Positions 48,591-59,551 are shown, counted from the first letter of the stretch. The stretch: 64,000 nt of DNA from Laburnicola sp. R22_1 (GCA_014281115.1 JACONQ010000011.1:62001-126000); one strand, 5' to 3'. Notes: a model not told the origin generated them from the sequence alone. Numbers and translations are program-made.

Positions 48591-49772
48591 ATGACTTCGC
48601 CCATCAATGAACCTAGCCTCCTTGACGCCCACCGCTCCAAAGCTATCCTCGGCACTGTGATAACCTTCACGGTTACATCTACCATATCCATAATTCTTCG
48701 CCTTTACGCGAAAAGGCTCCAGAAATTGCGTCTCGCATCTGAAGACTGGACTATCATCGCTGCACAGATAGCCATCTACGGCATGGCAACGTGTTCAATC
48801 TTAGGTTCGTAACCGTTATATCTTCTTTTCTATTCGGGCTAACCACTGAAGAAATCTTCCTCGGCGGTGCTGGACATCACGCTGCGACTCAACCCAGCAG
48901 AGTTGAACAGTTCCTCAAGATTTTAGTCCCCATGCAAGTTTTCTATGGGACGACATTAGGACTCATCAAGGTGTCTATCTGCCTTTTCTACAACAGGATA
49001 TTCCCTGTACAGCACTTTCGTATCTTTTCTTGGACCGTAATCGCCATAACGATCGCATGGGGTATTATGGTAATTTTGGTCGGTTTCCTCATATGCCGCC
49101 CGTTGGCTTACAATTGGGATCCAACCATCCCCGATGGGAAATGCGGCTACCAGACAGGTGCTTATGTTGCTATTGGAGTGCTGGATATAGTGGTCGATCT
49201 CATGATCCTTGTTCTCCCCTTGACCATGATATGGAACTTGCGAATCTCGTTTGCCAACAAAGTTGCACTTTTCGCAATCTTTAGTGTTGGAGGCTGGTGA
49301 GCTCTCCCCCGTCTATTAATCGATACAATTGCTGAGAATCTCATCCGCTAGCACGATGATTATAAGTGCCATCCGCATTAGAGCGCTAAACGCCGTCTCA
49401 TACATGGACATCACGTACACCGCCGCATACCCCGTTCTCTGGAGCTTCTCTGAGCCCGCAATAGGTATTTCCGTTGCCTGCGCCCCTCTTCTCCGGCCCC
49501 TTTTCCGAGGGAGACTGGGTCAATGGCGGTCCCAGAAAAGTTCAACGACAACAAGGTCTACGAGGCCGTCTAGCTTCCACCGTCTCGAGGACTCGGCATA
49601 CTCACTCACTAAGCTACCTACGAGCGTCACTACGATTAATGATGGGAACTTAGAGCGTTTTCCAGACGGAGTTGAAGAGGATATAGCGGCAGACTGGGAC
49701 GTGGATAGCCCCGCAGCGACACAATCTCTTGGAATTAGCGTCAAACGGGAATGGAAAATGGAGCGTCACTGA
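48591..49772 (+). CDS. Pth11-like integral membrane protein (fungal rhodopsin-domain family)
   Basis: Three exons, 48591-48804, 48852-49296 and 49352-49772, joined across introns of 47 and 55 nt (GTTCGT...CTGAAG with branch GCTAACC; GTGAGC...CGCTAG with branch GCTGAG). Phases 1 and 2 fit, giving 359 residues without a stop. The sequence shows about seven hydrophobic segments: AILGTVITFTVTSTISI near 18-34, GMATCSILEIFLGG near 65, VFYGTTLGLIKVSICLFYNR, a long one ending GFLICRPLAYNWDP, VLDIVVDLMILVLPL, VALFAIFSVGG, and SEPAIGISVACAPLLRPLF. These blocks are typical of the fungal family often annotated as rhodopsin-domain or Pth11-like receptors. The cytoplasmic tail is Ser/Thr- and acidic-rich. 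Ligand unknown. It is one of two clean host-type genes in the window. The ATG at 48591 opens just before the first membrane helix. Confidence 0.85.
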
Positions 49773-50594
49773 TTGTAATCAATAATAAAGAATGGGGCAT
49801 CGTGCATATGGGTGCCGCAATTATACATGAGCTTCTGGTCGTAGGCGCTTGTGGAACTTGAAGGACGAACCAGGATCTATCAGCTACCTGAGGAGTTGGA
49901 CGCTGTAAGGGCACTGTAGAAGGAGGACTGGACACTAGGTTTGCAGCACGAATATATATTAAGACGAATTATAATTTCGGCCTTCATAGATAAAGATCAA
50001 CATAAGTTAGTCTTAAACTCCACAGATCTCACACAGCAGTCGATAAAGGTAGCTGTATGAAGCATCGAGAAGACTGAGCCCCAGTACCATAACGCAAAGT
50101 AGGTGATAGTAAGCCAGTTTGATACAGCTTCATACGCCACCTTGCTCTCGCTACGGCCATTTGGTGCTGCACATAAGCTTATAAGGTGCGCAAGGCCAAC
50201 AATACTCAAGAATCAACTGCCCCGCACTGCTGCGCATCTGGTTGTACTGTATATTGGCTGGCAGCTGATGTTTTCATGTGTTGGTGAGTGCGGCAGGCAG
50301 GCAGGCAGGCAGGAGGTGCTCCTGCTCCTTCCCTCATCTGAACTGAGATCGGAGATGATCTCAGGGGTAAGATCATCTCACCCCCTAAGATCAATTCACC
50401 CCCTGAGATCGTCCCAAAAATACCATGGTGATATAACCATCTAAAATTTCGAGATCGTTTATGAAACTGACATTGTTCACCATACTAATATGGCTGTAAG
50501 ACGATGACTCAATCATCTCAACCACCCCCCTGGGCGCGGTACGGGAGCAAAGCGCTTTATAGTAGAAATAAGAAAGAGCACCTAAAGAGAAATG
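49773..50594. other. Intergenic with a microsatellite and a hairpin
   Basis: No supported gene. Contains a GGCA/GCAG microsatellite (50292-50313) and, at 50357-50410, two 18-bp direct repeats (AGATCATCTCACCCCCTA type) enclosed by the inverted pair GATCTCAGGGG and CCCCTGAGATC. The latter could form a stem-loop or be a terminator-like 3' element; no function is shown. Confidence 0.5.
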
Positions 50595-50713
50595 CTATTG
50601 AAGATCTTCGTCGTGTGGAGATTCTAACCAAGGTCGAGTCCGCACCATACACAGAGAGGAGTAAAACAGGAGGCACTAAAACCCAGTACCTAGCACACCG
50701 TGGTAGTAACAAA
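50595..50713. repeat. 119-bp dispersed repeat, less mutated copy
   Basis: Partner of 29948-30066. This copy keeps the C and G where the other has T and A. It overlaps a 76-codon open frame (50504-50734) that I cannot assign. Confidence 0.8.
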
Positions 50714-50874
50714 ATATACACAAAATCGCGATGATTTCGTCGTCGACGTTCTGCACGGCATCAACGTCGTCGGCAGTCACATGACGGTCTAGCATGAGTC
50801 ACATGTCTCTCATCCGTTGGAGAGCCGCAGTGGATCGTGGAGTCGCAACCGCGGGAGCAGTGTGGGCGGAACTA

Positions 50875-51922
50875 TCATATCCTACTCGAATGATGTCGGC
50901 AGTCACTTCTATGGGCTGAATTGCCGTCCTGGCGAATGGCGTTGTACAGGGCGAGGCAGCTCCAGCAAAATTCATGCCCGCATTTTTTGCCTAAGCATGA
51001 ATTAACATGGCCGTCCAACTCCTCCATAGAAACTTACATGTTATATAGTCGCATCCTCTATTCTTCTTAATATTCTAGACGCATCCGTCTCTAGGACACT
51101 TCTTTGTAAGCTTATTAATAGCTTCAGCACTTGCTGCTTCTTGCATCCGCTGCTCTTCCTTCTGTTTCACGCGACGATCAAATTCATCACAAGTTTCTCC
51201 TTTCGTGCCATTCTCTTTCATAGGATACGCACACACGAAACCCGCATGCTATGCAAAAGAAAATATTTTCTTCCAGCCCACCCTCGTGTATCTGTCCAGA
51301 TCTGCAAGGAGGGCTCATGCACCAACGGAATTTCGGGTCGCGAGCGAGGACGCTTAGGGTAACACAAGTATCGTATCTGTGGCTTGTTAGAATCTTCCCA
51401 TTTCCGCACAGAAGCTACTTACTGGCCAAAGGTTGCTGGCGAAGCATACTGTTTTACCTCGGCGTGCTCTAGGGTAACGTTGCACCCAACTGCTGGACAC
51501 TAAATCTTGTCCCTTGCTTCTTCAACCTTCGCCGCAATCCATGCCGGGCAACATAGGGCACACAGAACAGGGCCATGTGAGCATTTTGCCAAAGTGGTAA
51601 AGTCTTGCAGCCTTTTGGTATCTCCGCATGCCACACACTTATGACTGTATGTAGGGGTTTCTTGCTGCCGCTGCTTTCCTTTATAGCTCTCACCGGACTT
51701 TCTCATACGTCTTGTCGTTCCTCCCTGATTCCCGTCCAGTATTGCCACGAACGTGCCGGTTTCTCGTAGGTCCGGATACGGAACGTACCCAGACCCCTCC
51801 CTCGTCTTTTGTCCTGGCCTATGTGAATCCCCCATACGTGCATTTGGCGAAGGTCGTTGGGCTAACGGTAGCGTGGGACCCAATTGGTTCTTCTCACCCT
51901 GCGTCGCCTGTGGAATAAGCAT
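50875..51922 (-). pseudogene. RBR-type (RING-IBR-RING) E3 ubiquitin ligase gene, broken
   Basis: Three exons on the minus strand: 51922-51423, 51376-51038 and 50990-50875, with introns of 46 nt (GTAAGT, TTCTAAC branch, CCACAG) and 47 nt (GTAAGT...GCTTAG). RING1-type cysteines appear in KCVACGDTKRL, AKCSHGPVLCALC and CPAVGC. An IBR-like stretch follows (RWCMSPPCRSGQIHEGG, FFCIACGFRVC). The third zinc-binding block is CPRDGCV...GCDYITCKKCGHEFCWSC. Such proteins pass ubiquitin through a RING2 cysteine. Lesions: TAG at 51502-51500 (Gln expected), one extra base near 51200, and TAG at 51077-51075. The natural stop would be TGA 50877-50875. Exon and frame logic is seen; the family name comes from the cysteine pattern and order. 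Confidence 0.72.
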
Positions 51923-52815
51923 AGTGTAACGGTGGTATGGTTGATAGTTTCAAACGGGGACTGATAGGTGGGATGGTTGTCCCTCAAGACGGAGGACGCG
52001 CTGGATTTATAGACTATCTGTGGGCCCCAGAGCGGGGCGTTAACGAAGGACCCCATGTACCAGGCGAAGTCAGAGCGGTTCAGTGACTATTGGCTGTCGG
52101 TTTCGGTGTTGCATGGCTTGTGGCGTGCTTGCATTCTGCCAAGGTGCTCACTGACAACGTGTGTTCTCCGCCGGATGACTGGGTGACGCCGCGGTCCCGT
52201 CCCGATCAGACACACTGGCCGCACTCTTCCCCCAGCAGCCATCGGCAGGGGCCCCCCAAGCTCGTCCCAGCTCTCACTAAAACAGCCGCCTCATGCCTGC
52301 CGATCCCCAATGCCCCTCTGGATACTGTGTTTGTACCTTGGATAGAGTGTGCTGAGAAGAAGCGGGATCGTTGCGGCGATGGTGAACAGAATGGCCAATC
52401 GAGTCGGATCTCTTTCCTTTAGCTATATCTAACAGCACTCTGGGGCAGCTTACCTATCGGGAGTCCCATCGGGAGTCCCGTCGGCTTCAAGATACGTAGA
52501 GGGATAGCCACGAGAGTCGAGGCTGGAGTACGAGCAGCATCTCTGTGGCCTCCTTCCATCACCGCTTGCTGCATGCGGTCAGCCCCGGCAACCAATCTGG
52601 CCGCGCCTGTTCGCCTTTGACTAAGACCCAGCGACGAGAACTCCGAGCGCGCGAGCCGCGTCCTGCTCCTCCGATGTACAGGGCCGACTCCCTTCCCCCT
52701 GAACCTCATATGATGGCGTTTATATAAACCCATGCTGAACGCTAAGGCGCTGCATCTAAAATCCTAATATAAGGGCCGCAAAGCACACGACCATTCTTAA
52801 GCCGTTGTTGCAGAA
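51923..52815. other. Intergenic, no supported gene
   Basis: Several overlapping short frames (for example 52090-52422 plus, 52733-52419 minus) in GC-rich sequence lack motifs and overlap one another on opposite strands. The region holds the 5' flanks of the E3-ligase remnant (minus) and the Zn2Cys6 gene (plus), so it is a divergent promoter interval. Confidence 0.45.
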
Positions 52816-55048
52816 ATGCGCTCACGAACAGGATGGCAAGTGGACCTCTCCAACCACTCTACTACTCTACCATCTCCTGACATGGCCTGCCAGCTTGACT
52901 TGTCGCAAGCGGAAGCTCAAGTGCGACGAAAACAAGCCTACCTGCAGCCAATGCTGCAAATCCTCCCGCGAATGCATCCCAAGTTCCGGCCTCATCTTCC
53001 GCCACCAGCACAACGCCTTAATAAATGGGAACAGCTCCACAAATGGGCAAACTCTTAATTTATTCTATGCATACAAGAACACCTTCCATAATGATGCTGT
53101 CTGGCTCGATGTTCCTAAGAACGGTTTGCGCGCCCTTCGTCGATAGCGCTTCAGCTCTAATAATCCTCTAGGGACATTCCTTAACACGACCAATCCGTAT
53201 CTAGATCCTCCCAGCCTAGTGCTAAGGACATTTTCTGTTACGTCGCGAGATTCTCCAACCCGTTTTAAGCGTTGGAGAGTCACCTCCTCGCCATGCTCCA
53301 ACACCCTTGACAACGCCAGCACACCCTCCAGCACCGGGCCCGAGGTCCATACCTATGCGACCAACGGCGCGTCCTTACGCTTCACTCCAGAAGCAGATCT
53401 GGCTCCTTGCTATGAACAACCACCGATGATCTTACCGCCGACATCCTCAATGACACCGCTTCCGTCACGATTTGATCCCGGCAAGATACCCCGCTCGAGC
53501 TCAATCGCTGCCAGCCGATGGTCGCCATCCCATGCTGGCACGGAGACCGCGGTCGAGCGGGATCTCGAGATTGCATATCTCCTAGGGTGGTTTTCTGGAG
53601 GCGCTGGCCACTGGATGGATCTCTTTGATCTGAATAGGTACTTCTCTTCCCACGTACTAGTTAAAGCGCGAGATAATCCCCTCTTAAAGTACGCCGCGGT
53701 CGCCTGCTCTGCCAAAGCCCTAGCACGTGTGCAAGGGCGGAAGCCCGTTATAGGTGGTAGCACGACGCGCCAGGCTCGGATGGGGCTCTGCCTAGGCTCT
53801 CACGTAGTGGACTGGTACCACAAAGCCGCGCAATACTACGATGCTGCCGTGTCGCTCCTTCTCCAGGCTTTGAAGGCTGATTCGACCATTATGCCAGAAC
53901 CAGATTCTGAAAGCGGTCTATCACACGGGGATACTAGTCCCCTTTGTAAACGGCGCCGTGCCTCAAGCAATGTGAACCAGCGGACTGACACAGATGAGCT
54001 GCTCGCGGCTTCAGCGATCCTCTGCGTATACGAGTTTCTGGACGCCTCCATGGCAGACTGGTCCAAGCATTTGAACGGCGCGACGTCTCTTGTACAGATA
54101 CAAACACCCCCTCCAACAGTCAATCTTGGGTTTATCTCTAGAGCACGTCGCGCGATATTCTGGAACATAGCCCGGCAGAATATGCTAGCAGCGTGTAAGT
54201 GCGCTCTGCCCACTTCGATAGCCTTAACTAACCTTCACAATGTAGTCATCACCAAGAGTTAAACCTGTCTTAACACCGAAGAGCTCTCCCTATGGAAGGA
54301 AGCTGGCCTCCTTATCGACGAGCATGGATACATTGTCCCTAGCACTGACACCGGCTATCCAGAGGGCGACATCATTATGAAGGAGGACCTTATCTGCAAT
54401 GCACTGGTGTGGCTGATGTCGAAGCTCGTCAACTTCATGGCCGCCGGTGAGGACCTTCCTGTGGATCTTGGACCCTCCCGCGTCGATGTGCCCCAGTGCA
54501 CCTTGGATCACTGGAACTCCTTGAATTGCCAGTTTCAGAGATGGTACGATGGGTTGCCGATAATTTTCCAGCCGTGCGCTAGAATCGACTCTACTCGCAT
54601 CTCTGGGAGGCTACTTCAAGGAGAGAACGAAATCGGCTTTCCCGAGATTTGGTACAGCATTCCTATATGCGCGTCAACTATGCAATACTACTACATGAGC
54701 AAGATCCAGCTGCTAATAAACATGCCACACGAGTCCACACCAGGCCATACTACTGTAGTCGCTCGATTAAACACTTGTCAATCCGTGCTAGCTATATGTC
54801 AGGCGTCCGCCCGCGAGATTATTAGCATAACTCTAGCTCGACCGGACGAGGCCGTCCAAATCCAGTCCGTTCAGCCACTGTTCACTGCTGGCCAATGTCT
54901 GAGAACTCCTGGAGAGCGACAAGTGGTACTGGAGCTTCTCCGCGACATCGAGGCCGACATTGGCTGGGCTACCGACTATTGCAGGAAGCAGCTGGTCGAA
55001 CAGTGGCAGTGGGAAGACTCATGCTCTGCCATAACTACAGCTTGTTAA
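52816..55048 (+). pseudogene. Zn2Cys6 transcription factor, two in-frame stops
   Basis: Exon 1 is tiny (52816-52835, MRSRTG plus two bases). The first intron 52836-52893 would start with GC, not GT (GCAAGT), has a CTGAC branch and ends CCAG. Exon 2 then completes the zinc cluster CLTCRKRKLKCDENKPTCSQC, with the last Cys at SSREC, giving C-x2-C-x6-C-x6-C-x2-C-x6-C. The long body carries the fungal regulator-type domain: EIAYLLGWFSGGAGHWMD, KYAAVACSAKALARVQGR, LAASAILCVYEFLD, AIFWNIARQNMLAAC. A 51-nt intron (54195-54245, GTAAGT, TAACTAAC branch) precedes LSLWKEAGLLIDEHG. Stops: TAG at 53144-53146 and TAA at 54260-54262, each one transition from CAG or CAA. Natural end TAA at 55046. It would bind CGG-type sites and activate transcription; targets unknown. 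Confidence 0.78.
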
Positions 55049-55850
55049 AGAAAGGCAAGCGGCTTGCTCTGGGTTACACAGCTACTTTTCGCGATGTCTT
55101 TCGCTAGCGGGATAACAGACTTATGTATTATTCCCCGTGGCAAAGGATGGATATCCCCACGACATTTCCCCGGTAAATCGCTCGTTCTTATAATTGCTAC
55201 CGACTCCTGATCCCTTCCATTTCAGACCCTTCCGCCGGCGGAACCTTTGCAATCGCCTTTAAGAAGACCCAGTTAGCACAAGGAAGGTAGGGCAATGGTT
55301 TAGACAAACCGCAATACTCGTCGAGTCTGTATTCTCTGTATGACGGATTAGTATCGAGTTCAATTGAATGTTGGCTCTTCTCACACAGCAACTACATTTG
55401 GCTGGCACCGTTTCTGTGTCTCCTGATATTTGGTGCACCAAGTCCGTACTGTGTATCGTAAGTGCGGACACTTGTAGTGAACTTGCGTGTAGTCCACATG
55501 TTGATGGGAGGGGGGGTATTGGTGAGCACTAAAGCGCTGAGGTGGAATTACAGTATGTACGGTAGTTGCCGTACCCAAAAGTCCCCACCCGCAAACATGC
55601 GTCAATTCTTTTCATTCTCTGGAAATCGCGTGGGCGGCAGTCGAATGCATTCAGGCGTCATGAGCCATGTTCTTGTCCTGCCTGTTCCCTGCTTCAAACG
55701 ATGCTCACGTGATGCTCCGACGCACGAGCCATCTTGCTTCTGACACATTTCAGGAGACGGAAAGGGTATCACGAAACCGCAAATTGCAAGCAAAATGCCG
55801 GCAAAACCACTATTCAGTAAGGCAGAGGCAGGTAGCACGAGTGTAACTAA
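55049..55850. other. Intergenic, no supported gene
   Basis: Balanced-composition sequence between the regulator and the piggyBac fragment. Only overlapping frames below 95 codons on both strands, none with motifs. Confidence 0.45.
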
Positions 55851-55854
55851 TCAG

Positions 55855-56370
55855 TTTAGTATTACTCCGTCGTTCGCTAAACACTATATTTTGTAGCCCT
55901 CAGGCGTAGGCTTAGATCTAATTATTACAATCTCGCCTGCGCGGCCTGTAAATCTTGCTATTGCTTCGTTGACGCAGAGGTGTATGCTTGGGATCTAGTA
56001 GCTTATAGAGCGCTAACGCAGCAACTCTAAGAGGTCCTAGACGCGGCCAAATGGAGACTTAAAGCTCTGCTCTACCTTAGTATAATTAGTACAACAAGCG
56101 ATCCAGCTGCTCCCAACGCGTCTGCGCCATGTACTAATTAATCTTATGTGCAGGCGCAGAGCCACGAAGCTTCTCCTAGTACTCTAGCGACGGCTCGCGA
56201 TGAAGGCCCATATATATAACAACTGCGAAATACGTATACAGTTCTAACGGCGACGTAGGCTTCTACCCGCGGGTGGCTTCAGACGACGGCGTAGCTCGAC
56301 AGAGCTTCTCAGCATGCTGATTTGTATGGTATGCGGTCGATTTCGTGGCCTAACGTTAGTCGTTTTCTTT
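55855..56370 (-). pseudogene. piggyBac-type (DDE_Tnp_1_7) transposase fragment
   Basis: Minus-strand frames read, in order: TAYHTNQHAEKL, SPLELYTYFAVVIYMGLHRE, PSLEY-stop-EKLRG, SAPAHKIN-stop-YMAQTRWEQLDRL, then a gap with frame change, and LCVNEAIARFTGRAGEIVII followed by RSKPTPEGYKI-stop-CLANDGVI. These are the N-terminal catalytic landmarks of piggyBac-like transposases. The first catalytic aspartate (usually V-D-E-A) is Asn here. The match ends abruptly near 55850, and no element ends or TTAA duplications were found, so it is a truncated relic. Confidence 0.72.
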
Positions 56371-56588
56371 TCCGTGCGCACTCTTCAGGATTGACGGAGA
56401 GTGCTGACATTATTCTGGGTCAGCCTCTCCGCGCGGGGTCGCGCCTCTCACCCCCACCTATATCGTCGCGCGGGCGGCACTACCCTCTCGATGTCTAGCA
56501 GGTCAGGATGAATGGAAGGAAGTAGAGGGATCATTCAACATGCTCAAGAATTAGGATATAATTACAAGCCCAGGTAAGAAAATACCAG
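56371..56588. other. Spacer, no gene
   Basis: Short GC-rich stretch with a possible hairpin of CCGCGCGG-like blocks at 56430-56480. Nothing else seen. Confidence 0.35.
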
Positions 56589-58847
56589 CTATGTCAATCC
56601 CCTCAATTCAGTAGTGGCTCGCCGTCTTTCCCACATAAATGCATCGTCCACCCCCTGCTTAGCCATGCTTGCCGCAGAACCTCTCTTCCTCTTCCAATTC
56701 GGCGAGATGACACCGAGTACGGTGCGCAGCTTGACGACCTCTGCCCGCTCGAAATCAATCACCATAATTCGACCAGTCTCCTCATTCCACAGTATGTTGC
56801 GGGGTTCGAGGTCCTTGTGCAAGACTCCAAGATTGTGGATCGCTCGGGCTGAGTAGTCGACCTGTTTAGTAATAAGCGGCCTGTTCCCAGTGGTCAAGCG
56901 TTGGGAGATCCGTTTCCCTCCAAAACTAAGAAACATCATGTGGACAAGCTCACAAATCCCCTCGTAATAATAGGGGATTGCCAGGTCTATGTTGCCCAGA
57001 TAAACTGGCACATAAATGCCCTGGATCGGACGGAGCAGGTCGTACACGGCAGCCTCATGTTGTAGACGAGGAACAAAGTCAATAGGTGTGGACTTGGCTG
57101 CTACTGTGTATCCGTGCGATTTCAGCTGGACTCGGAATAAAACGCCGCAAGCGCCAGGCAGACCCACAGGCTTGCAGTTAGTATCTAAGTCGCTTGAGAG
57201 CTGCTGGCGTATACAGGTGAGGAAGGCGGGTCGGTCGATCTAATAATAACTTTGCCCATGATCTCGAACATTAGGACAAGACATGTCAAGCGGACCCCCA
57301 TTAACTAACCCTAGTAGGCAGTTTTGCGTGCAATACCGTCCACTCCGTCCTCTGCGGGAACTCTGGCTGGGCGAGGTGCTGCTGCTGCTGCTGGCGTGTG
57401 CGCGAGATACGCGCTAGGGTGAAGGTCGCCGTCAGCTCGGAGTATCAGCATCGGGGTCTTCGTCGCTGGCTGCGCGCTGGTCCTGTGGCTGCGCGCAGCT
57501 TGGGGAGCTGGGCGTATACCTTCGCCGGAGCTGGACGGGTGACATACAAAGAAGCCCGTCGTGCCGAGGCGGGCGGTACTCTAATGACGGCGTGTCCTCT
57601 TCGAGGATAGCATCTAGTAGGTCTTCATACACAACCGCCCAGCTGTTGAGCTAAGAGGCGGCTTCGACACGCCACTGGTGGCTGCGAGGGGGTGTTTTTA
57701 ACGCCTGCAACGTGAAAGCCAGCATCTGCCCAACCGCAGTTAGATGCAGGCGATTCGGTTCGTCCGAATCGGGCGCCCAGCCTGTGGCTCCGCTGACGTC
57801 CCCTTTGGGAACGGACAAGAAGTAGTGGACCGTCCTAGGATCATCGGGAACCCGTAGGAAGACGAATGCTTCGCCAGTGCACACGCAACCATACGCTACG
57901 CCAAGCTTGACCATATAAGAGAACGCTTGTGTGATGACTGCAGCCATCAGCCGGCGAAAGTGGTCGCGCGGAGTATCCGTTTCGCGACACCGGACCACGT
58001 CGTCGAGTTCCATATCTTCCAAACCCTTGTAGATGCACCCAAGGGGTAGCTTGTGTGGAGGCTTGTATTCAGTGATGTAGGCTGCGACGCGAGTCTCCGT
58101 GTTCTGAGTGCTGGTATTGTAGACGCAAAACTGGTCGGCTCGAGGACGGGATGATCGTGCCGTGCGGGCGCGAGGTGCAGTCGACTCTAGGCGGTCTTGC
58201 GAGTTGTCCTGGGTCTGGGCCTGTAGGCGTGGTGACCGTCGTCGCTGAGGCCCGGAGACGGTCATGGATCCGATGCCCTCCTTGAGTTGCCTTTCTGGGC
58301 TAAGGGTGTTCGCATGGTTCTCAAACTGTACTGAACCTTTGAGTCCAAATGTCTGTTGTAGTGTCCGCTGATCGTATAACCGTTCAATAATAGATGTTAC
58401 AGGGTCGTCCACAGTGGAACGCTGAAAGAGATGGAGATCTAGCTTAGAACCCATTATCTTTTGTAGGATAGCTTCGCCAGACTCTTCTAACGTATGCAGC
58501 GAAGTGAAGTGTCGCTCTGAGGCAAAACCAGACCCCATAAGCGCGCCCCATATCGCTGCCTGTTGTGCTGGGAAACCCTCCTATAGAACGAGGTTTTTAG
58601 GTCGAAGTTTGTTGGTCGCATTCGCAGGGTCGCCCCGCGTCGACAAGGTCGCATTAGTCTGGACGGTGAGACCAGAGTGGAGATGCTTGTGGCAGGCGTT
58701 GAGGAACTCTGGTAGGGTCGTCTTGCGCGTTTTCTCTTCTGCCCTGTCCTGCGCCTGCTCTGCCGCTTCGCGCTTGCGTTGTTCTTCCTTCTGTGCCTGC
58801 TCCGCTGCAAGAAATAGCTTCTTGTAATCGGGCGACCGTTTAGCCAT
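56589..58847 (-). pseudogene. Kinase-like fungal accessory protein, 752-codon frame with five stops
   Basis: A single minus-strand frame runs 2,259 bp without any frameshift. It opens MAKRSPDYKKLFLAAEQAQK with a Lys/Glu-rich coiled coil (1-60), then a conserved middle part (FASERHFTSLHTLEESG, ENHANTLSPERQL, SYMVKLGVAYGCVCTGEAF, FLSVPKGDVSGATGW), a Ser/Arg-rich linker, and a kinase-fold tail: GACGVLFRVQLKSHGYTVAAK, HNLGVLHKDLEPRNILWNEE (HxD-type catalytic loop), IMVIDFERAEV (DFG-like position). Stops at 58581, 57651, 57432, 57414 and 57240 are each one transition from Trp, Gln or Arg. Family: a kinase-like accessory family common in filamentous fungi, possibly FunK1-related; substrate unknown. 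Five nonsense changes without a single indel point to C-to-T and G-to-A mutation, not ordinary decay. Confidence 0.72.
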
Positions 58848-59549
58848 GGCGATAGTAGGATGTTCTTGATGAGTTTGTTGACAGTAGCTGTCTCAGCGCG
58901 TTCCAGAGCGATAGTAGATATTGTACCAAAGGATCAACAATAGCTAAATGCTTTGGACTAGCTGCTGTTTATAATAGGTGGATGCGAAGGTTGTAGGGAG
59001 ATCAGGCTCAACTTATTTGTTTTGGTTCTGCTTATCTTAGCAGCGCTTAGAGCTCAGTCCAGGCGCCGTTGCCGTGGCTCCAACGTGCCCAACGTCATCA
59101 CGGGCGTACCTGCAGTCTAACTAATCTTAGCAAGCGCCTTTCCACAATCAGCTTAGTAATCACGCCTAGGCTTGGTCACAGAACCTCCGCTAGCGCAAGT
59201 GTCTGCGGTGGTAGGTTGGAGGTGGTTAGGATGTGCGGGGTGCACTGTACCAACGTTGGCACGTTGTGTTGGTCTTGTGAACGTTAAGAGATTCTCACGC
59301 CGCTCGTTATCCCTATCAATGATACGGAGCGGGCCGTCCCGCCGTCAGTCTGTCCCGCTGTCAGTTTCCGATTCTTTTGCACGGGGCACCGCGTCCATTG
59401 ATGGCAGAATTGCCCAAGACTAGTGAAACACATAAACGGCTCGCGGAAAATCTCCATATGTGAAGTTGCTACGCTTATGTTATTATGGAAAAATAATATC
59501 CCGCTTTATGGCGGGGCACTAAGCTTTCTAACTTTAAGTTCTGTGGCTC
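58848..59549. other. Intergenic, no supported gene
   Basis: The 5' flank of the kinase-like remnant up to the pogo element. Plus-strand frames 59069-59287 and 59172-59423 overlap each other and show no motif. Confidence 0.45.
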
Positions 59550-59551
59550 TA

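Noticed and set aside
52090..52733. Opposing 104-110-codon frames as genes
   Set aside because: They overlap the divergent promoter interval, lack motifs, have unusual Pro/Arg composition typical of shadow frames in GC-rich DNA, and show no intron signals.
57016..57610. Plus-strand frames opposite the kinase-like gene
   Set aside because: They are antisense to a continuous coding phase with clear kinase-fold motifs.
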